From Megaustenia siamemsis (lineage: Eukaryota; Mollusca; Gastropoda; Stylommatophora; Ariophantidae), in NCBI GenBank assembly GCA_032433765.1, contig JAVIAB010000124.1:73581746-73645745 (forward strand): 64,000 nt of DNA, given 5' to 3'. Below the pieces are notes generated by a model, which saw only the letters and a program-made list of their open reading frames with translations, did no database searches and was not told where the DNA came from. A program made the position numbers and the translations under genes. This document shows, piece by piece, positions 58,115 to 64,000 of the stretch (its first letter is position 1; each line of letters starts with the position of its first letter).

Positions 58115-58639
58115 ATAACAACCGTTGCTGAACCCATCTTTTTTCCATTGGTCAGTTTTGGATCACATTATTATATCTTCACTGTCTCTACCGCCCCGTC
58201 CGGCTCTACTATCCGACCATCAACCCCTCCCCCGCCAATCCGCCCCTTCTACCTCCAATTATGCCATTAAATTAATTAAAATATACTTTTAAACAGTCGG
58301 TCAGCTGTGGTTCTTAAATGTATTCTTCTATCTTTCCCACAACCATCTCTACGATACCAATCATATAAGTTTACCTTTGCCACATCTACCCACCCATCAA
58401 TGGAGCTCCAAAGAGAAAGCTCCACTTTCCTTTAGCAAAAAACGATACTGTACTACTAACATCCTCGTGTACCATACATACTAACGTATAGCCTGCAATT
58501 GCCACAAAAAGAATAAAACATTAAGATTTGACTTGTGTCAAATAAAAGTTCATCACCCTGCTTCTTATTAACACGCACAACGGGTATCAAACAACTTTTT
58601 ACACATACTCATAATAAGTCATAAAAGAGCTTCCTAAGT

Positions 58640-58940
58640 TCATGTACATTATAAATCAAACAGTTTCCTACACGCATGTACAACTCATCAAACAGTTTCC
58701 TACACGCATGTACAAGTCATCAAACAGTTTCCTACACGCATGTACAAGTCATCAAACAGTTTCCTACGCGCATGCACAGGTCATCAAACAGTTTCCTACA
58801 CGCATGTACAACTCATCAAACAGTTTCCTACACGCATGTACAAGTCATCAAACAGTTTCCTACACGCATGTACAAGTCATCAAACAGTTTCCTACACGCA
58901 TGTACAAGTCATCAGTTTCCAATACTCATGTATAATGGTC
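58640..58940. repeat. 32-bp minisatellite, family 2
   Basis: About nine units of CATCAAACAGTTTCCTACAC then GCATGTACAAGT, nearly identical. Length 32 bp by direct count. Three overlapping open frames here are the repeat translated in each phase. Confidence 0.95.
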
Positions 58941-59345
58941 ATCAACCATCTTATCACACGTACGCAATTGACACCGACCAACTTATCACACGTACACAAC
59001 AGACGCAGACCAACTTATCATATATACACAATACACACCAATCAACTTATCACACGTGTACAATAGACACCAACAAACTTATCACACACACACAATAGAC
59101 ACCAACCAACTTATCACACATATACAATAGACACCAATCAACTTATCACACATACACAATAGACACCAATCAACTTATCACACATACACAATAGACACCA
59201 ATCAACTTATCACACATACACAATGGACACCAATCAACATTACCACACATACACAATAGCCACCAATCAACATTATCACACATACAAAATAGACACCAAT
59301 CAACATTATCACACATACACAAAAGACACCAATCAAAATGTCGCA
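58941..59345. repeat. 32-bp minisatellite, family 3
   Basis: About 12 units of CAACTTATCACACATACACA then ATAGACACCAAT, 32 bp by count, with a later ACATTATCACAC variant. The core ACACAATAGACACC resembles ACACTAGACAACC of the array at 1-4.6 kb. 59,346-59,712 has no recognised gene. Confidence 0.93.
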
Positions 59346-59712
59346 TACATGAAACAGAGACGCCTACTAGATGATCGTACATTTTCCATAGCCACATATT
59401 ACCTAGTTACATATGTAAATAGACATGTAGCCTCCGTCAGTTATAGTTGGCTATGGATTTTGCTGTGCCCCTAGGAAATTTTATCTTTTCTTTTCTTTCA
59501 TCGTGAATTGTCTTTTCCTATGAATCTGTGTGCTTTTTGCTTGAGTTGGAGCTTTAGAGTGTGTCTTCATAGATTGTGGTCTGCAGCTAAGTCTTTTTAG
59601 GCTGCAGGGTTTATGTTCAGTCGTCATCTCACGTTTAGATGAGTCTATAAATCGGAGTGTTGGGCACCAGCTAGTTCTTTTGCCATTTGCTAGTTGACCA
59701 TTATGACCAATC

Positions 59713-60236
59713 GGAGGTCATAATATAATTAATCTAAGGTATGCTGATGATACAGTCTTAATCGCTAGAGTGAAAATGAGTTACAAGAAATGTTGGACAT
59801 TATAGTGAAAGAAAGCAAAAATAAAGAACTCAGCCTTAATAGCAAAAAGACAGAGGTAATGGTAACAACAAAGAAAAAGACATCACCTCAGTGCAAAATA
59901 AAGACAAGTGGAACAATATTAAAACAGGTAAATGAATTTAAATATTTGGGAACTTTGTTAACCTCAGACGGAAGATGTACAAAAGAGGTGAGATGCAGAA
60001 TGACTCAGGCAAAAGCAGCTTTCCAAAAAATGAAGAAGGTACTATGCAATCCATTTTTGACAATAGAAACAAGAAAAGAGTTCTTAAATGTTATATAGAG
60101 CCAGTCTTAACATATGAATGCGAATCATGGACAATAGAAAAAAAGACAAGAAAATCACTGGAGTCTGTAGAAATGTGGTTTTACAGAAGAATATTGAGAG
60201 TACCATGGACAGCTAAGAAGACTAATGAACCTTAAT
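59713..60236 (+). mobile_element. Family C LINE fragment
   Basis: Palm motif INLRYADDTVLIAR near 59,725-59,770, then LDIIVKESKNKELSLNSKKT (59,790-60,098) and a frameshift into YIEPVLTYECESWTIEKKTR, then FYRRILRVPWTAKK. It ends abruptly at GACTAATGAA and joins a second fragment of the same family. Confidence 0.87.
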
Positions 60237-61135
60237 AACAAAAAGACAGAAGTAATGATAACAACATAGAAAAAGACATCACCTCAGTGCAAAATGGGAG
60301 CCGCGATAGCTCAGTGGTTAGTGAACTGGACTACAACTCGATCTCAACCGAAGGCTTCCGATTCACCCAGCCTTTAATGAGCACCGGATTTTTTTTCTGG
60401 GAAAGTAAAGCGGCACGGGCGTAATACCGACCACGTCACCCCAAAAATCATGTGCCGAGGGTCTGTAAAATTTATGGTCACTAACACCATATTCCCTATA
60501 CGCCACTTAGCGTGACGGGGTGGGGTTTTCTTTTTTTTTTTTTTTTACTTTTCCGTGAAAAATAAAAACAAGTGGAACAATATTAAAACAGGTAAATGCA
60601 TTTTAATATTTGGGAACAATGTTAACCTCAGGGATAATCATCATTCCAATAAATTAGATAGATACTATGCAATCCATTTCTGACAATACACACAAGAAAA
60701 AGAGTTCTTAAATGTTATGTAGAGTCAGTCTTAACATATGGATGTGAATCATGAACAATAGGACAATAGACAAGAAAATCACTGGAGTCTGTAGAAATGT
60801 GGTTTTACAGAAGAATGTTGAGAATATCATGGACAGCTAAGAAGAGTAATGAAAACGTTCTGAAAGAGGCCAAAGCAAAAAGATAGCTATTTTTCAATAT
60901 TAGGAAGAAACAATCATCATTTTTAGCCATGTAATGAGAAGAGAACAGCTGGAATATATTGTAACAACTGGGAAAATTGAGGGACGAAGAGATAGAGGGA
61001 AGTAAAAAGAAAAGATACCAGACAGCTTAAGAGAATGGCTTGGCAGATGGTCAACAACAGAAATGACAAATAACTGTCGTGATCGAAAGTTGTGGAGAGA
61101 CATGATCACCTACGCCAGCAGGTTTGGTATTTGGT
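60237..61135 (+). mobile_element. Family C LINE fragment, second copy in tandem, with a SINE inside
   Basis: Restarts upstream in the same element at CTTAATAACAAAAAGACAGA, is interrupted by the SINE at 60,296, and continues to the 3' end with YGCESW-like remains and ACGAAGAGATAGAGGGAAG. The TGATGATGACG tail is at 61,134. Many stops. Confidence 0.85.
60296..60558 (+). mobile_element. tRNA-derived SINE, copy 2, with target duplication
   Basis: GGGAGCCGCGATAGCTCAGTGG (A box intact). The B-box area is damaged by a short deletion (ACTCGATCTCAACC). The body is as in copy 1, with a long T tract at 60,530-60,547. AAAAT flanks both sides (60,291-60,295 and 60,559-60,563) inside the LINE word TGCAAAATAAAGACAAG, giving a direct target-site duplication. 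Confidence 0.87.
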
Positions 61136-61329
61136 GATGATGACGAGTTGACCATAAAGTACATCTTTTGATATGCTGTCATCTTGCACCCGGTGTAAGC
61201 GACCAAGCCAGCGTAGCCTACGTTGTTTGACCAGAGATATTCGAGAGACTTGACACATACCACCTATATAAATATATATTTATATACCTTGCTTACTGTC
61301 GTGTGTGTGTGTAGAAAGCTGTTTCTATG

Positions 61330-61437
<108 letters not shown>

Positions 61438-61549
61438 AACAGTTTTCAACACACACACACACGACAGTAAGCAAGTCACAAAAAACCAGAATATACAGAA
61501 TAAACCACAATCTATATATTCTGTATATTCTTTATTAAATAAACAGCTG

Positions 61550-62436
61550 TGTGATAATGTTGATTGTCCACACCTATAATTGGTCAGGATTGTGTAGCAG
61601 CAGCAGCTTTATAGCGAACACAGAAAACATCACAGGATTGTGCTGTTCTGAAACAGCTATGCCATGCTACCCTAGAATTGCCTTTAATGTGATTACTGTG
61701 ACCACAAACCACTCTCCATGTGTGTGTGCCACATATTTACACCCCAGAAAGAAATACTGAATATAACAACATTATGTGCCGTCTGTGATATTAATGACCA
61801 CAGACCAGGAGCCTCCAGTATGATTGATACAACTGTTGCACCAAGCATTTCATCAGCAGAGCCATATCTATGGAATGTTAATCTGACATTGTTCTTGAAT
61901 GATAACTTACCACCACTGTGTGTCTATGTGTTTGGAATTGGAGTCATCAATGACGGCCTAACATCATCAAGTGCTATGACGATCATCATTTTCGGGAGGA
62001 CGTGAACTCCCATGGTATATGGTGGATAGGCGGCAGGAACCATTGAAGGCTATGTCTGAAAAGTGTTCCTTCTTGCAGTTTCCTCATATTCCAAGTCCGG
62101 CTTGTTGCAGGAGCTACTGAGTTAAGTGCTCTGTGCACACGGTGAGCTGTGTGTCTCATCCGTTTTGATCCTGCTTCGATATCCCGCTTGTTTACGATGA
62201 ATGATGATATCGTATGACAGGGAACAGTTGGCTGTGTTCACTTTCTGCGCGGTTTCGCCTTATGTCTTTTGGCGTGTGCTGAGACTGCTACGATGAGGAC
62301 TACAGTTACCTTTCTTTGTTTGGGAGATGAGTTAGTAATTCGGATGATTCCACTGGCACGGGCGGTTGAGCAATTATGGATTTTAATTCGTTTGCTGTGA
62401 AACCGAGGCCTTCCATAACCAATAACCAATAATAAT
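61550..62436 (+). mobile_element. Retro-unit R, copy with 8-bp target duplication
   Basis: 887 bp flanked by AACAGCTG at 61,542-61,549 and 62,437-62,444. It starts inside the Cys-rich reading frame, so it is 5'-truncated relative to the 35-36.3 kb copy. It carries the same about 430-bp untranslated tail and ends CCGAGGCCTTCCATAACCAA plus a (CAATAA)n tail. 5' truncation, simple-repeat tail and target duplication together indicate target-primed retrotransposition by a LINE. Confidence 0.88.
61557..62005 (+). pseudogene. Secreted Cys-rich protein fragment lacking module 2
   Basis: Encodes the first module (GLCCSETAMPCYPRIAFNVI, NHSPCVC) with a frameshift near 61,725, then INDHRPGASSMIDTTVAPS and LFLNDNLPPLCVYVFG to the TGA at 62,003. 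Compared with 35,427-36,293 the whole second Cys-rich module is missing. The breakpoint is the 7-bp word AATGATA, present at both ends of the missing part in the longer copy. An M.IAFN(V/G) change and the frameshift show independent decay. Confidence 0.75.
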
Positions 62437-63080
62437 AACAGCTGCCATCAGAGACCCAAATATTTAATAAATAACAACACACGTCACAAACCCACAAGTT
62501 CGGCAGCGAAAACTCGCATCACACATACATATATCCATACGCATACACAAACATATTAAACAAACGACTACTTACGTCACATACATAAGTTCAACAAGCA
62601 ACAATTTACATCGCACATACGAATGAATAAATGGCAACTTATATTACCCACAAACGCATGTTCAACCAATGACAATTTAAGTTTACTTACGAGACATGTT
62701 CACCGAGTGACAATTTACATATCTCTTTCTCTCTCTCTCTCTCACCCTTATAAACTCTCTCAATGAGAGAGGCAAACATATTATTCAACAAATAAGAATT
62801 CACGTCATAAAAACACATGTCCAAGGATCGGCAAATCATGTCACATATAATTTATATATATACAAAATTGACAGTTTATTTCACACACTTCTATTCTGTA
62901 GGCCACAACTCATACCAAATGAACACCTACCTAACAGGCAAAAATTTACGCCATATACATACACACGTATTCAGAAACAACTCACGTTCCACAATCACGT
63001 CTATGTAACAAGCGAAAACTCAAAACACAAACATTTTTTTTAATGACAGCTTACGTGACATGAGAAGCTAAACAATCGTC
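62437..63080. repeat. Degenerate minisatellite-like AT-rich region
   Basis: Loose repeats of CAA(T/C)TTACAT...CACATAC and CATGTTCAACAA(G/T)TGAC at about 35-60 bp spacing, resembling family 3 units at 59 kb. CT microsatellite at 62,724-62,742. No gene. Confidence 0.45.
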
Positions 63081-63082
63081 GA

Positions 63083-63135
63083 TTTATATATCACATACAA
63101 ATTTTGTAAAAATCTTGTTATATATATAAATTTTG

Positions 63136-63182
<47 letters not shown>

Positions 63183-63353
63183 AATATATGTACACAATCT
63201 TGTTATATATCACATACATACAAATTTTGTAAATATCTTGTTGCATATATAAATCTTGTTATATATATATATATTGTTATATATATACAAAATCTTGTTA
63301 TATATCACATACATACACATTTTGTAAATATCTTGTTGCATATATAAATCTTG

Positions 63354-63430
<77 letters not shown>
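63083..63430. repeat. AT-rich tandem repeat, about 120-bp units with TA tracts
   Basis: Repeats TATATCACATACATACAAAT, TTTGTAAATATCTTGTTGCA and TATATAAATCTTG followed by variable TA runs. Interrupted by a SINE and resumed at 63,691-63,815. Confidence 0.88.
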
Positions 63431-63690
63431 TAAAGTACCCCCCGTCACGCCAAGTGGCGTATAGGGAAATATGGTGTTAGTGACCCTATATTTTACAGAC
63501 CTTCAGCACATGATTTTTGGGGTAATGTGGTCGGTATTACGCCCGTGCTGCTTTTACTTTCCCAGAAAAAATCCGGTGCCCATTTAAGGCTGGGTGAACC
63601 CGGAGCCGTCGGTTTGGGATCGAACCCTACCCCTTGTCCGTAGTAGTCCAGTTCACTAACCACTGAGCTATCGCGGCTCCTACTAATTTT
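63431..63690 (-). mobile_element. tRNA-derived SINE, copy 3, reverse
   Basis: Reverse of copy 1: GGGATCGAACCCTACCCC (complement of the B box), CACTGAGCTATCGCGGCTCC (complement of the A box region) and CACGCCAAGTGGCGTATAGG. Both internal promoter boxes are intact. Flanked by the AT tandem repeat. Confidence 0.9.
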
Positions 63691-63725
63691 TAGGGAATTA
63701 GTAAAACCCAGGTGTCCTCGCCAGG

Positions 63726-63760
<35 letters not shown>

Positions 63761-63814
63761 TTATATATATACAAAATCTTGTTATATATCACATACAAAT
63801 TTTGTAAATATCTT
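63691..63814. repeat. AT-rich tandem repeat, continuation
   Basis: TA run and one more copy of the TATATCACATACAAATTTTG unit. Confidence 0.85.
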
Positions 63815-64000
63815 GTAGTTGAACTTATAGAAGAAATGACAAAAAGGAAAATAAAAATACCAGGAATAGTGGAAACAAGAGTAAAAGGGCAACAGATAAA
63901 GAAAACACACATGAACTACACGATAATATTCTCAGGAGCCTTTGGCGATAAAACAGCTGAAATAAACGAAAATGGAGGCAGACTGCTAGAAATATGTAAT
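63815..64000 (+). mobile_element. LINE endonuclease fragment, runs off the window
   Basis: Open frame encoding LIEEMTKRKIKIPGIVETRV, MNYTIIFSGAFGDKTAEINE and NGGRLLEICN, an APE-type endonuclease. The middle of the domain (between IFSG and the ENGGRLLEIC block) appears deleted. Different family from the RTE at 36.5 kb. Confidence 0.65.

Noticed and set aside
58640..58940. Possible CRISPR-like array (32-bp regular repeats)
   Set aside because: Units are contiguous with no unique spacers, in a eukaryotic transposon-rich context with no cas genes. It is an ordinary minisatellite.

Overview
This is a eukaryotic, AT-rich, repeat-dominated window. It most resembles a marine invertebrate genome, and I think a mollusc is likely. 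That inference rests on a MEGF/discoidin-type multi-EGF surface protein gene, a long-spacing (DD83E by my count) Tc1/mariner-like transposase, RTE-type and other LINEs, a Penelope-like element, tRNA-derived SINEs and a Polinton occurring together. No bacterial-style gene organisation, tRNA or rRNA gene, or CRISPR is present. I see no confidently intact single-copy host gene. Almost everything is mobile DNA, relics of it, or satellite.

Layout. 1-4.6 kb: a 32-bp minisatellite interrupted by a DD83E transposon. 4.7-7.1 kb: a LINE 3' fragment interrupted by an internally deleted hAT element. 9.1-15.5 kb: a LINE fragment followed by three head-to-tail copies of a 2,063-bp composite unit. 15.8-18.5 kb: two opposed copies of a gene-derived retro-unit (R), plus SINE and LINE scraps. 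19.0-20.7 kb and 28.7-31.2 kb: two copies of an EGF-rich gene segment, each followed by the same minisatellite and 3' segment. 20.8-24.5 kb: two LINEs of an FADD-type family, one with a 477-codon reverse transcriptase ORF. 25.2-28.3 kb: a reverse-strand RTE LINE carrying a SINE. 28.4-32.6 kb: a Penelope-like element split by the EGF-gene segment. 33.5-39.9 kb: a scattered relic of a Polinton DNA polymerase interrupted by a truncated RTE, retro-unit R with a Cys-rich coding sequence, and a nearly complete RTE LINE (36.46-39.46 kb).

The centrepiece is a Polinton/Maverick at 42,052-57,679 (15,628 bp). Its long terminal inverted repeats begin AGTAGTGTATTAGG and it is flanked by a perfect 6-bp target duplication, CACATC. 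It sits inside a roughly 110-bp tandem satellite. Inside it are relics of a packaging ATPase, a capsid-like protein of the F54H12.2-like family, an adenain-like cysteine protease, a PC4-like DNA-binding protein, C2H2 zinc-finger modules and a protein-primed family-B DNA polymerase. All are broken by stops or frameshifts. The protease gene is split by a DD83E transposon. The polymerase lacks its catalytic C-terminal half, and an extra copy of the terminal repeat lies where that half should be. I found no integrase.

57.7-64 kb: satellites, two more 32-bp minisatellites, LINE fragments with a SINE, and the best-defined copy of retro-unit R (61,550-62,436). That copy has an 8-bp target duplication, which shows that coding sequence of a secreted Cys-rich protein has been moved here by target-primed retrotransposition. 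The window ends inside a LINE endonuclease fragment. All coordinates of mobile-element edges not supported by a stated target duplication are approximate.
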